Below, piece after piece: positions 33,480 through 44,929 of a stretch of DNA of 64,000 nucleotides. The DNA is from Acridotheres tristis (Eukaryota > Chordata > Aves > Passeriformes > Sturnidae), in assembly GCA_037013685.1 (NCBI GenBank), contig CM072885.1, forward strand, positions 69,543,785 through 69,607,784, read 5' to 3'. Within the stretch, counting starts at the first letter, position 1, and every line of letters starts with the position of its first letter. Made by a program: the position numbers and the translations under genes. The notes beneath the pieces were generated by a model. It was not told the origin of the DNA and searched no databases. It saw only the letters and a list, made by a program, of their open reading frames with translations.

Positions 33480-35830
33480 GATTATTTCCATGTGTTGCTC
33501 TAAGGCTTTCCAGTTTAAATGCTTCCAGAAGTGGACTGATATTTTAACAATGCTGGGACTGCTAGTTCCTTCTAAATTTGTTTGAGAATTTGGCTTCTGC
33601 CTAATGTTTTATATGAGTAAACTGGAATTTTTGGCACCCAGATGGTAAGTGTATCTCTTATACTAACTGAATTTTTTATTGCTTTTGGCTAAAGTGCCAA
33701 CTAAACTTTGGTGAAGAGGTCCATCACCCCTATTGTTGGGTCTTAATTTGGTTTTGTAGTTTATGTAATCTATTCCTGTGGATAATAAAATCAATTAATC
33801 TGAATAATGAGGTATCTGCAGAGACAGAGCTTTCTGTGAGGCTGTTTTATGTGTAGTAGCTCATGCTGTGAACACAATGCAACGTTTTAATTGTATCTGT
33901 GGTATGTTGAGTAAGGATCGGTTACTTTTGGTAGAAATGCTGTCAAATTCTTGTTTTTGTTATAAACCTAGGATCTTACAGGGTGCAGTTTAGTGTTGGA
34001 TCGGATGTGACATGACACCTGACTCTAGCAGTAGCTGATTTCTTTGTTTAAAAGTGCAGCTGATTATTGTGTGTGGAAAAAGTGGACCATGCAGGGTCTG
34101 AGATGTTCCTTGCTATGCACAAATATCAGCCTGCCTTTGCATGAAATAAGACATTCTTTTGCTTTTAGCAAATACAAAATTTTTGTATTTTGTATTGTGT
34201 GCCAAAAAATATCTCCTGATATTGTGTAAAAATCCCAGACCTCAAAGGCTTTTAGGCAGAAGTTAGCACTGGGGGGGCTTTGCATAGTGCCCTTGTGTGA
34301 TGTAGACTGTCTTAATGTGATAGAAGATGAGAACTGAACTGCTGTTACAAGCAAGATCAGATTCCTGAGTCTGTTAATGAATTCAACTTTTCTAGACACT
34401 TTTTTTAGAGTCTGGAAAAATGAATGCTGGTATTGTGCTGGGTGTTTCCCAAAACCCAGAAGGCATGGGCCTATCCCATCCTGCTAACCTAATTTAGGGT
34501 CACAGGTGAATTTGAGATGCTTGGAGTGTGATTGAAGCAACTCCAGCTGATTTGGGATGATGGGAGCTCCTGAAGTGTGTTTTGGAAATCTAGTCCAAGG
34601 CTGGGGGTGCAGAAATCAGAGCTCAGTCTCCCACTGTCCATGGTTTTGAGAGCACCAAATATACATCTGATGTACAGCAGTCCCCCCAGTGCAGAGAGTC
34701 GTATTTTTATATTTTTCCCCTGCTCTGTCCTTTGCCATCTAGCCTGTGTCTCAGGATCAGGTAGGGTTTTCAGAATTGCACTCCTGGGTTAGATGGACCT
34801 TTCAGGCATCCTATTGTCTGCTAGCAGATCATTGTCCACCTTGGCAGACCTTTGGGTGTGTGGTCAAAGTGTGTCTGCCATTGAAGACAATACAGAGGTG
34901 CTGTTGCTTGGTCCAGAAAAAAGAGAAAGGTGCTGTTTGACCTGAGGAATGTGTAACTGTCTGAGTTTATGCAGACAGCAAATAGTTTGTACTTTTGTTC
35001 CCACTCCAAAAGTAAAAACATTAATCCTGGGGCCTAGGAACCGGGCATTGAAATTCAGAGACAGGAGAGGAAGAATAGACTGGCAAGTCAGGAAAAGGAT
35101 GGGATAATCCATGAGATCACTTGTGGACTCAGTGAAATGAGGACTCACTAATTGTATATTGCATCCCAGAGTGTCTGTGTTGTCACACTTGAGTGTGGAG
35201 GAATGATGGAGGAGGTGGCCTGGGGAAAAAAATCAAGCATAGACTGGCATAATTAGCAGGACAGGATGGGGATATGAGGAAATTATGCAGAGTGTTCCTA
35301 TGTTGACATCTCCTTTGAGAAAAGCTGATAAGATTTTGTGTGTTGCCAGTTGCAGCTCTGTGGTCCCACTCTGCAGTTCCTCTGGCTGAGGACCAGCTGC
35401 TGTCTGTGCCTGCATTCCCTCGGAGCACTGAGGATCAGGACAGCCCTTATGGGCTCAAGCTTCATGTGGCACCTCAGAGTTCCCCAGTGAGGGAGATGTG
35501 CTGCTCTGGGAGCCTGTGATGAGTGAGTGAGGCTCTGTTTAAGCACTTGAGGGAAACACGTAGGCTGGAACAGCTTCTACAAATCAGCTCCTAATCAATT
35601 GTTGAAGTGGGCTAGTTGCAACAAGCTGGGTGAAGGGTGGCACTTCCCTTCCCACGTGAGGTCTCTCGGTTTGGAATTCCTCCCACTCTCAATTGTAAAA
35701 TCATACTCAACAGACACTTATTTCTTTGGTTGTTTTGATTCTGATAGTTGTTTACTTTTCACTGCCATCTTGCTGCTTGCAGTGCATTATCTGTGGGATG
35801 TTTGATGTGTCTATCTCCTGTCTTTGTGCA
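33480..35830 (+). other. BPGM 5' UTR intron, nothing else recognised
   Basis: About 2.3 kb of AT-rich DNA up to the acceptor TCTTTGTGCAG at 35,831. No repeats or exons are recognised. Confidence 0.5.
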
Positions 35831-35831
35831 G

Positions 35832-35900
35832 ATGTATTGTTATTAGATGCCAGACCAGCTGCCATCTGTGCTGAGCTGCAACCAAAATGGCAAAGTATAG
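35832..35900 (+). promoter_or_regulatory. BPGM: Two upstream ORFs at the start of the BPGM coding exon
   Basis: If the exon begins after the acceptor at 35,831, its first bases are an ATG opening a four-codon ORF (35832-35846, ending TAG). Directly abutting it, ATG at 35847 opens a 17-codon ORF that ends TAG at 35900. It thus overlaps the BPGM start at 35887 in another frame. Such an arrangement usually lowers translation of the main ORF. The main ATG has strong context (A at -3, G at +4). Confidence 0.55.
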
Positions 35901-38900
35901 GCTCGTTCTCCTAAGACATGGGGAAGGAGCCTGGACCAAGGAGAATCGCTTCTGCAGCTGGGTGGACCAGAAGCTGAGCAGTGATGGGATAAAGGAAGCT
36001 CAGAACTGTGGCAAACACCTCAAAGCGCTGGGCTTCGAGTTCGACCTCGTCTTCACCTCCGTGTTGAGCCGCTCCATCCAGACTGCCTGGCTGATCCTGC
36101 AAGAGATGGACCAGGAGTGGGTGCCCATCCAGAGCTCCTGGAGGCTGAATGAGCGTCACTACGGGGCTCTGATCGGACTCAACAGAGCAGAGATGGCTCT
36201 GAACCACGGCGAGGAGCAAGTGAAAATCTGGAGGAGAAGCTACGATGTTACCCCGCCTCCCATCTCTGAATCCCACCCCTATTATGCAGAGATCTACAAC
36301 GACCGCCGCTATAAATGTGGTGATGTCTCTCAGGAGAATCTCCCCAAGGCTGAAAGTCTCAAAGATGTGCTTGATAGACTCCTTCCCTATTGGAATGAAA
36401 AGATAGTGCCAGAACTGAAAAGTGGCAAAATGATTCTTATCTCTGCTCATGGCAACAGCAGCAGGGCATTGCTGAAGCACGTGGAAGGTAAAGGCCTTTG
36501 TTTTAGCATTCCCCTCTCCTCCTTACTCAATGGCTTGGAGCTTTACATCTTGCTCTGTAGTGTATATTACTTACCTGGGCAAGGTAATAATGTCTGTGGT
36601 CTCCAAGGAGGAAGTAGAAAGCTGATCAAGGAAGCAAACTGGGAGATGTGGAAAGGGGAGAGAATTAGTTAGGTTAATGTAGTTAAGGAAAAGGCCAGAT
36701 GCTTTCATTTTATTTCTCATTGTTCATTTAAAACTATTGTCTTCAAACAAACTTTGGGGTTGGCTTAGATAGACAAAAACTCTGCAGGCCAACATTGTTT
36801 TTTTTTTTTTTTAGCTGCTTTGTCAAGTTTGTGATAATCATCTCTTAATTAAAAAAGCACTGCTATAACAGCAGAATAAAAGTGCTAGGCTTGGGTTGTG
36901 GAAGATATTCTTGTTCCTCTGATGGGCCACGCTGATAATTTTTTACTTACAAGTTATGTGACAGAGTTCTGCAGAGAGCAGGCACTTGCTAAAGCTTGTG
37001 CAGTTACTGCACTATATCCCAATACAGAAACTGCATCCCAATAAACAGCCAAGTTGGTAGCCTAGCATAAGGTTGTTGACTTACCACAGAATGGTGTGTG
37101 TTGGGAGAGATCTTTTAAAAGCCATCTAGTCCAGTCCCTGTGCAATGAGCAGGGACATCTTCTACTAGATCAAGTTATTAAGAGTCCTGTTCAACCTGCC
37201 CTTTCCAGGAATGGGATATCTGCTGCCTCTTTGGGCAGTGTGTTCCAGTGTTCCACCAGCCTCATCATAGAAATAGTCTTCCTTATAGCTAGTCTGAAAC
37301 TATCTGCTTTTAGTTTAAAACCATTACCCCTTGTGCTATTGTAACAGGCCATGCTAAAAAGTCTTTTTCCATTGTTCTTAGAGGCCCTCTGGAACATTCT
37401 CTTCTCCAAGCTGAACAGCCCCAACTCAGTCTTTCCTCACAGATGATCTCCACCCTCTGTTCATTTTTGTGGCTCTCTGGTCCTGCTCCAGCAAGTCTTA
37501 CCTGGGCTGAAAATCCCAGAACTGATCTTGAAAAGGACTTATTGGGGACTTGATGATAAAACACATCCTTTTCATTGTTAGAGTCTTCCCTCCCTTCCTC
37601 TTTCATCTCCTGGCTTCTAGGCCATCTTAAACTGGAAGTTGAACTATGCTGACTTCTTTGTGGGTAGAGCAGAATTTAGTGATATTTATATATGTGAATG
37701 CAGCCTACTGTAGCTGTAGTTACAAATATGGATTTTGTCCACTCAGGTTTTTCTTTTTAGTTATAAAATCCTGTGTTCTGTGGCTCTGCTTGCTGAGTAC
37801 TTTTTGCATGCTGGAGTAGTCAGGGCATCAGGAGTCTGAAGCCTGTGAAATGTGCAGGTACAAATGGCTTGTGGAAGTAGAGATGCTGTGGATGCTGGGG
37901 TGCAGATCACTGCTTGGATGAAGGAGGAAGGGCTGGTTCAGTCAGTTCCATGGTGTGGTCAGAGTGGTTGTCCACACTGTGTGAAATGATACAGGAAAAA
38001 GGGGAAGAGGGATCTTTAGCTGTAGTGACTCTCCTGCCTCCCAAGAGCTGAGCCAGCTCCATGAAACCATGCTGGCTGAGCCCTTTGGGGCTGAAATGGT
38101 GACAGCTGAATGGAGGTTCCAGCAGAGATCCTGGGCCACCTCCTGTGCAGGCCTGCAACAAGGGCTGGGAAGGCTTGCTTTGGAGTCAGCATGGCTGGAT
38201 TTCTTGGATTTCAGGCAGGAGCAGTGCTGCAGAACTTCTCTGGGACAATTGCTAACTCTGTAACTCTTCCAGGACTGCCCATACTCAAAGTATAATCCTT
38301 TGTCTTGCAGTACACCTTCACCCTCCCAGCATATGCCTACACAGGGAATTGTGAGCAATCCTTGACAGAGGATCTAGTTCTGTTGACCAAGGACCATTTG
38401 TGAGCTCCCCTGGCTCCCCCAGGAAGAACTGGCACGTACCTGCTGGTTCTCCTGCTCTTTATGTAGTGGAGATTGGATTTCTGAAGAACTGGCCTGAAGG
38501 GTAGCACAGACAGAGCTTTGAGACCCCTGGTATTGCAATCTGCCTTTGTTTTGATTTTGTTTTTTTTTTTTCTCCCTCAGCCTAAAATCTAGCTGGGTCT
38601 AAGAGGTTCCTTGTTTGCTTTGCTGTCTCCCTTTCTCTCCTGAAAGGTTGTGAGTTGCTCTGGAGCCCTGCTAGACTGGGACCTGATTCAACAGTGCTTA
38701 AACTTTGCCAGTCTGCTGTATTTATAGCACCCACTGTGAGGTGGGCAGTGTTTTGGTGGATTTTTCTTTTTTATAAGCTTAGCGTGTGCTGCACTTGAAC
38801 AGAGTTTTCTAAGCCCCTCCAGCTTAGCTGGACCCTTTTTTTTTTTTCTTTTTTTTTTCTTTTTTTTTTTTTGGTATTTTGAAATCTGGACTCCAAATGC

Positions 38901-41900
38901 CTCAAGCAGCAATCTTGCACAGCTGCTTGGATGTCTTAGTCATGGTATTAACTTGATCTTGGAAAATGTAGATCAAGCTTTCAATGGCAGGAAATATGAA
39001 TGTTTTCATTCAGTTGGATCTGATGAAACAATTCTAATTGTTTTCGTCTCAATTTGAATATTTTCTCCTAAAAGACCACAGAGTATCCGTTGAAGTTACT
39101 ATTTCAAGAAAGTATTTTCTTGAAACAGACCCTCAATTCTCTGAATCTGTGTTTTCCTTGTTCTGAGTAATTGGTGAAGAGCTGGTAATGTAGTTCTGCT
39201 TTCTCCTTGCATGCAATCATTGGAGCAGCAGTATCGTGCTCAAAAGCTTTGATTGTGGGTTTGGATCTTGTTCTTGTTTTCTCATTGCATGCAGTGAACC
39301 TCATTAAGGTGTATGAAATGTCTGTAGAGTCTGTCATGCTAAATGAGCATCCTGGATGCACAGGATCTATTTGCAGGTGTTTTTTCTCAATTTCTTGGGG
39401 GGAAGATAGTTTTCTCTTTATCTAATAACCAGTGCTTCATATTGGAACCGTGTTGACTGTGTCCCTTTATGAAGACATTAGTGTAATGCTTGTGACCACC
39501 TTGCCCTGTTTCTGTTGAAGTGCTGGTTAGAGACCCAGCCCAATGGACTGACTTAGCAGATGAAGGATTGATGGGTTGTCTCAACTTTTCTTTCTTCCCA
39601 GCCATTTGACCTTGGAGACTGGTGTCAAGTACCTCAGAATGGGGGTTTGTGGAATGTCTGATTCTAGAATTTCCAATAGTGTTCCAACAGTTTACATGCT
39701 GGAAGCTGCACATTGTGACACCTGGTGTGGATTGTGTGCTGAGGGTTTCTTAACAAGATTATTTCACTGATTTTGCTGCTTAGCCTTCTTAAGGAAATAC
39801 TGCTTATGTGAGTGCAGTTGCAGGAAACAGCTTGAGATGTAAAAACCTGGTGCTCTTAAAATGAGATGGTCTTGTTCTCTGTGTCATTTCCCCAGCCTTT
39901 GCTCAGTGCTTCTGCTGCTTATTTCTTGTGACATTGTTGGGCCTTGCTGCAAATTACCTTGGCCTGTATTTTGGCCACTGCTAAGCAATGCTTCCCCAGC
40001 ATCAGGAATGTCTCTCCAACACTGTCCCCAAATAGGCTGGGGTTGGGCAAGCTCTTGGGAGGGGAAGTAGCCAAGAGAACTGACCCAAACTGCCCAGAGG
40101 GAAATCCCTCACCCCTCATGATGTCTGCTCAGCAGTAAAAGCAAGGAGGAAGGGTATTTGTAATGACATTGGAGCAATAGCCCTGCATGCTGAAGCCCTG
40201 ATTAGTGGGAAATGACTGGATTGCCTGCTGATGGGAAGTAGAGAATAAATCCTTTGTTTATCTTTGCTTCTGTGCTTGGCCTCTACTTGTGCTTTAGCAA
40301 ACTGCCTTTATGTTGATCTGCAAGTTATTTTTGCATCTTTCTCCCCACCCGTTGTGCTGAGGATGGGGCTGATAGAGCAGCTTGGTGGGCACCACAGTTC
40401 CTTTTTGGTGCCCCACTGTACCCCCCTACTACTAAAGCCTGTGCAAACCTAAGACAGACAGAACATCTTGGCAGACATGAGTGAAACAAATGTAAATAAT
40501 GTGCTACAACTATCGTTGTAGCCCACCCGTGTTTCTTTCCTTAAAATTTGCACAGCAAGGTAACATTCTGTCAAGATCAAAAGCCAGATTCTAACACTGT
40601 GCTCATTTCCCTCCTCTGCCTTCTTGAAGTTAGATCAGCCTGCAGAAAGTGGCTCTGAATATTTACTTTACCAGGCTAAAGCTTTAGTATTTTCATTAAG
40701 CATGTGGGAAGGATGCTGTGACCTGATTTGGAACCCAATTACAAAGCACCAGTATTAAACAAGCTCTTGTGACTGAATTTATGCATTTGATCTTGTGTAT
40801 GATCTTTTATTGGCTGAATCATCTGGCCTCAAGTGCAGTTGACATGCAGAGAGGAGGGCTGTTGTTATTCTCAATAACACTCAATCTCACTCGTGTGGGT
40901 TTTGGGTTCCTCTGACCATAAGAACAGGTGAGAGGGAAGGGGAAGCTGAACCAGCCCCTGTGAAAGTGCTATAGGTGCTCAAAATCAATAGGGTTTGTCT
41001 CTGTAGGACTTTGCAAGGTACAAATATTTCAAAACACACCATGGGCTACCACATAAAGGTGAATTCTCCAGCTTGCCTGGAGATATTTCCAGTTTGTGTG
41101 TTTGGTCACCCAGTTCAGTTAAACAGAGGACAAGTGAGCTGGGGAAGAATTTTGAATGTGTTTTTGAAAGGTATCTTTTATAATAAATGCTGTACCAAAT
41201 TACAGTAGTGTTCCTGTAGTGGTGTAACTGCTTCCTGCTGTCCAGGTGAGGAGCAGTGTTCTCAGGATAGAGCATGGGAGATGTCACTTGAGGAGTGCAG
41301 TTGCTAGTCAGCATTTTGTCTGGGCTCCTGAGCAAGTCATCCTGAGTATTTCAGTCATGTTGTAGCTGTGGAAAGGGGTTTTAGCTCTTTAAGTGAGGTA
41401 GAAATAAGATGCACAGCTACATGGTCATCTTTTATGATACAAAGAAAGAGACAAGTTTATTCAGAAACACACTTGGTTTTATAGCATGACTGCAATTCCA
41501 AGAGTAGAGAAAAGGTGATTGGTTCAGAGAGAAGACACCCCATTGCCAGGGCCTGGTCACACACCACAACAGGTGTTCTATCTTGTTATTAATTCCTTTT
41601 TATTTTGACCAAATTCTCACCCTGGGAGAAATTCTCCCTAGCCTTGATCTGGACCAGCTTATCAGCTGGGAACAGAGCTGAAAAGCTCCAGCCTGGAATA
41701 TTTTCCAGGCTGTAATTTTCTTACTTTCTCAATATGAGTCCCTACATAATGTCTGTGGGTTCTCATGGCTGTAAATAGGTAGCACTTGGGTTTTAAATAT
41801 TCTTGCTTAAAGACTGCTTCCAGCAGCACAGTATTTCAGCAGTGCTGAGACCTAGGCTTTGGTATTAAACTGCAGGGAAGAGTGTTGCTCCTTCAGTGGT

Positions 41901-44520
41901 CTCATTTACCATTGCACCTTGTAGTCAGCAGTTGGGATCCTGCCCTTACACCCTTTTTCCCCGTGCCACAGGCCGGGTTATGACACAGGCCAGGTCAGAT
42001 GGAGTGCAGGAAAAGGTCGGCTGGTTATAGTTACAGCACATGGAGTAACTGGATAGCCGTGAACTCCCACTGCAGCCAGGGCAACTGCAAGGTGTGATCC
42101 CTTTGCTGGGGAGGGTTCTGGGGAGCTCTCCCTGCAGCCCAAGAGCTGGTGTGAGCAGCCTGCTCAGCTCATTGCTTCCTGAAGAACAGAAATGCTGTGC
42201 ACAGCCTCAGGACACTGTTGTTTCTTTAGGATTTTTTTCTGACTTCAGCTTGAATTTTTCTTCTGATTTTAGCTGTGGGGCAGCACTTCTGTATGAGGAA
42301 AAGCCCTGAGGAGAAAACCATCATGTTTGCTGCTGTGTGTTTATCCTAGACTGCACTGTTTTGCTTTGTAAATCAATACTAGTTGACATTGTGGTCACTT
42401 TGTGTTCTGTAAAAACAGTAAAATGCGTTTTTGAATCCATGTAGCTACAGCTAGTTTTGTTTAATCCATCTCCAGAGGAAACTTTTAAATATCATGTCTC
42501 CTAACCACATTATGTGGTTTGCCTGAACTCTCCTGCATGACTTCATCTGTTTTGTGTGTATATGGATGGTTTAGTCTGGGAGACTGAACTTAGGAGGTGG
42601 TCAGAACATTTCCTAGGCAGAGATTCTCAGGGAATGCACATGGTGATGTGGATATTGTTAAAATCTAATGTTTAAGAATCCTTGAAATAAGAGCTCAGGC
42701 AGCTTGGCTGCTTGTTTTGCAAAACAAAGTCCTTGAGAGCAGTGCTTGTGCCTGGTGAATTGATGCAGTATTTTCCCTATTAATTTTTAAATTTTACTCT
42801 TTTTTTGAGTTTTTTCCCTGTAGGTCTGATTCTGTGGCCTACACCAGGTGAATTATTTGTCCCTTGTGTGCAGTTGCTTCAGCTGAGTGTGGCTTGTTTC
42901 AATGGACTGATGCTCAGGATGTAACAAGGTGTCAGTTTTTTGTAAAGGCTTGTTTCTGGTTCTCCATGCCCTTCTGAAACTTAGGTTTTGCAGTGACCTA
43001 TTCTTGCTTTATGCTCAGCACCTTGGTGAGCCCTGAGTGCTGGGCTCTCCAAACCCCAAAGTATTTCTGTTTTTTCTGACCTGTTGTCACCCCACTGTTG
43101 CTGAGTTGCTTGACTCGTGTGTGTTTTCCTTTTAATATGATGGCTCTGCTTTTCTACTTAATGTGAAAATCTCTGGTAAATTTACACCCCATCTGTTTTG
43201 TCAGCTGCTCCAGGAGGATGTTTGCTTGCTGCACCTCGGTCTAGTTCATGTGGTGTCATCACTTTAGAAGCTTGGTTGTGTGCATTTTCTAAGTGAGTTA
43301 CTCAAAGCTGCCCTGCTTCACTATAGCAGGCTGCTGCTGGGACCTCAGAGCTTCTAAAAAGGGGAGGAAAAAGGAAATCTTGACATTCTCAGTGACATTA
43401 GCTTTCTTTGGCCTGATTTTTTTTTTTTTTTAATTTTTTTTTTTTTTTTGATAATGTCTTTGCAGTCACTGCTTGTAATGCAACTATTTTAGACCTGGTA
43501 TGGAAACTTTACTAGGATGTTTGGTCTTGAAATTCACTTGGAGGCTTTGGTTTTGATGTAAACATAACCAGTTTCATTGAGATGAGAGCCCAGAATATTT
43601 TATTTACACATCTGTGTAAAATAAACTTTGTTTCCAGGTACGCATTCCTTTAGTTAAGTGGAAAAAAAAGAAAAATGCTTCAAGCTGTACAAGTTGAATT
43701 TCTGCCTCCTTTTTCTTCCCCTCATTTGAAAGTGGAAATGAATATCCTGTATGTAGTAATTGTGAGAACAGTACTATGTACCCTGCTATGAACTTGCTTG
43801 TGAGAAATCAAGTGTGGGCAAAGAGATTGTCACACAAGAAGAATTAAATACTGATTTGTATGACAGCTTGTGTGATAAGAGTTGCCCAGAAAATGTAAGA
43901 GAAAAATTAACCTTGTTATCCTGTCTTCTTAAAGAGTCTCTATTGGTTGTGTAGCACAAGTTGTTTCATGTTGGAGCAGCACATGTGGACTTTTATCATC
44001 TTTTGTGATGTGTGAGTTGGGAAATGATGGAGGGAACCCTGTTATACTCCATGTCCTGTATTGAAGGAACCTTGTGGTCTCCAGGGCTATCCCTTCCTGT
44101 TTATTTCATGCATGTAGGCTGAAAAAGTGAAAAACTGTCTTTACCTTGATGGGAATTCTCTCCTTCATCTGTTCCTAAAGCACTTCCCAAGTTGGGAATT
44201 GACCCTTGAATGGCTGGTGCTATGGATGGAGGCTGGAAGGTGTCCTTGACTAGGTTTTTTAAAACACCTTGACTAGGTAACCTCAGAAATAAGGCAGTGA
44301 GGAAGCTGGAGGTGTAACTCTGTTCTGTTTTTCTTTGGCAGGCATCTCTGATGAGGACATCATCAATGTCACCCTCCCCACTGGTGTGCCCATACTCCTT
44401 GAACTTGATGAGAATTTGCACCCCCTGGGCCCTCACCAGTTTCTGGGTGATCAAGAAGCTATCCAAGCTGCCATCAAGAAAGTGGAAGATCAAGGGAAAG
44501 TAAAATCTGCTGAGAAGTGA
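35887..44520 (+). CDS. BPGM: Bisphosphoglycerate mutase (complete, two coding exons)
   Basis: It converts 1,3-bisphosphoglycerate to 2,3-bisphosphoglycerate, the allosteric effector of haemoglobin, and has weaker mutase and phosphatase activity. It is a cytosolic member of the histidine phosphatase superfamily. Coding exons are 35887-36487 and 44342-44520, with GAAG|GTAAAG and TTGGCAG|GCATC junctions. Together they are 780 nt and encode 259 aa, exactly the human length. Visible residues are the RHGEG motif with phosphorylated His11 and the BPGM-type Gly14, then Arg62, Glu89, Arg90, Tyr92, Arg100, Arg116, Arg117, and the second catalytic His188 in SAHGNSS. The C-terminus is lysine- and glutamate-rich ([13 protein letters not shown]). 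Similarity to human BPGM is very high throughout. In birds 2,3-BPG is mainly an embryonic red-cell effector, inositol pentakisphosphate taking over in adults (known biology, not seen here). The neighbouring AKR1B genes match mammalian synteny. Confidence 0.98.
37085..37441 (-). mobile_element. CR1 LINE 3'-end copy in the BPGM intron
   Basis: On the minus strand it runs from CTGTGAGGAAAGACTGAGTT, through GGGCTGTTCAGCTTGGAGAA and a CACTGGAACACACTGCCC block, to a 3' end of GGACTAGATGGC type near 37,127. These are standard CR1 tail landmarks. It is 5' truncated; the frame is broken and no full reverse transcriptase is present. Confidence 0.9.
41361..41746 (-). mobile_element. Solo LTR of an endogenous retrovirus, copy 2 (BPGM intron)
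   Basis: This 386-bp element is about 95% identical by eye to 6,639-7,024 and has the same TG...CA ends. Flanking hexamers TCATGT (41355-41360) and TAATGT (41747-41752) differ by one base, consistent with a decayed 6-bp target duplication. Its promoter and poly(A) motifs lie on the minus strand, so it is antisense to BPGM. Confidence 0.9.
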
Positions 44521-44798
44521 AATCCCCCTGTCTAACACAGCTGTTGGGTGTGATAGTGAGGTGTGTGTATGACTGCTAGGTTGCACTGTGTGAATGTCTC
44601 AATTTCAAGCACTAAATAATTGGAAGGGACAATTGTTGAGTCTCAGGTTGGTAGTTTTAACCCTCTGCCTTTTCAAAAACTGGAATTTAGATTGCAGCAT
44701 GAGATTTTCAAGACTGGAAAAGGAAGAGATGATTCAGGTAATGGAAACTTGCAGGGCAGTCTGCCCCAGATCCAGCACTGAGGATGGCCCAGCAGAGA

Positions 44799-44804
44799 AA
44801 TAAA
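44799..44804 (+). promoter_or_regulatory. BPGM: Candidate proximal polyadenylation signal of BPGM
   Basis: AATAAA lies about 280 nt past the BPGM stop codon. Confidence 0.5.
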
Positions 44805-44916
44805 GGGATGTGTTATTGGTGTCTACCAACAATCACTCCTAATCTGTGAAGGAGAAAAACACCAGCTTACTGGACTAATTTAAGTGCAGGATGTTATAGG
44901 CACTAAAACTGTCACT

Positions 44917-44922
44917 AATAAA
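44917..44922 (+). promoter_or_regulatory. BPGM: Candidate distal polyadenylation signal of BPGM
   Basis: AATAAA lies about 400 nt past the stop codon, in CACTAATAAAATGG. Further hexamers exist downstream (for example 46,499), so the true 3' end is open. Confidence 0.45.
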
Positions 44923-44929
44923 ATGGAAC

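Larger units (their letters stand above)
36488..44341 (+). other. BPGM intron between coding exons (7.9 kb)
   Basis: It contains a minus-strand CR1 copy, a solo LTR and T-rich tracts (38,836-38,872 and 43,417-43,450), described separately. I see nothing else with coding or RNA character. Confidence 0.85.

Noticed and set aside
35911..36480. A 189-codon minus-strand ORF
   Set aside because: It is the antisense shadow of the first BPGM coding exon, whose plus-strand product is unmistakable.
37191..37424. A 77-codon minus-strand ORF
   Set aside because: It is derived from the CR1 copy in the BPGM intron.
44101..44586. A 161-codon minus-strand ORF overlapping the last BPGM exon
   Set aside because: It is antisense to a well-supported exon and shows no independent similarity.
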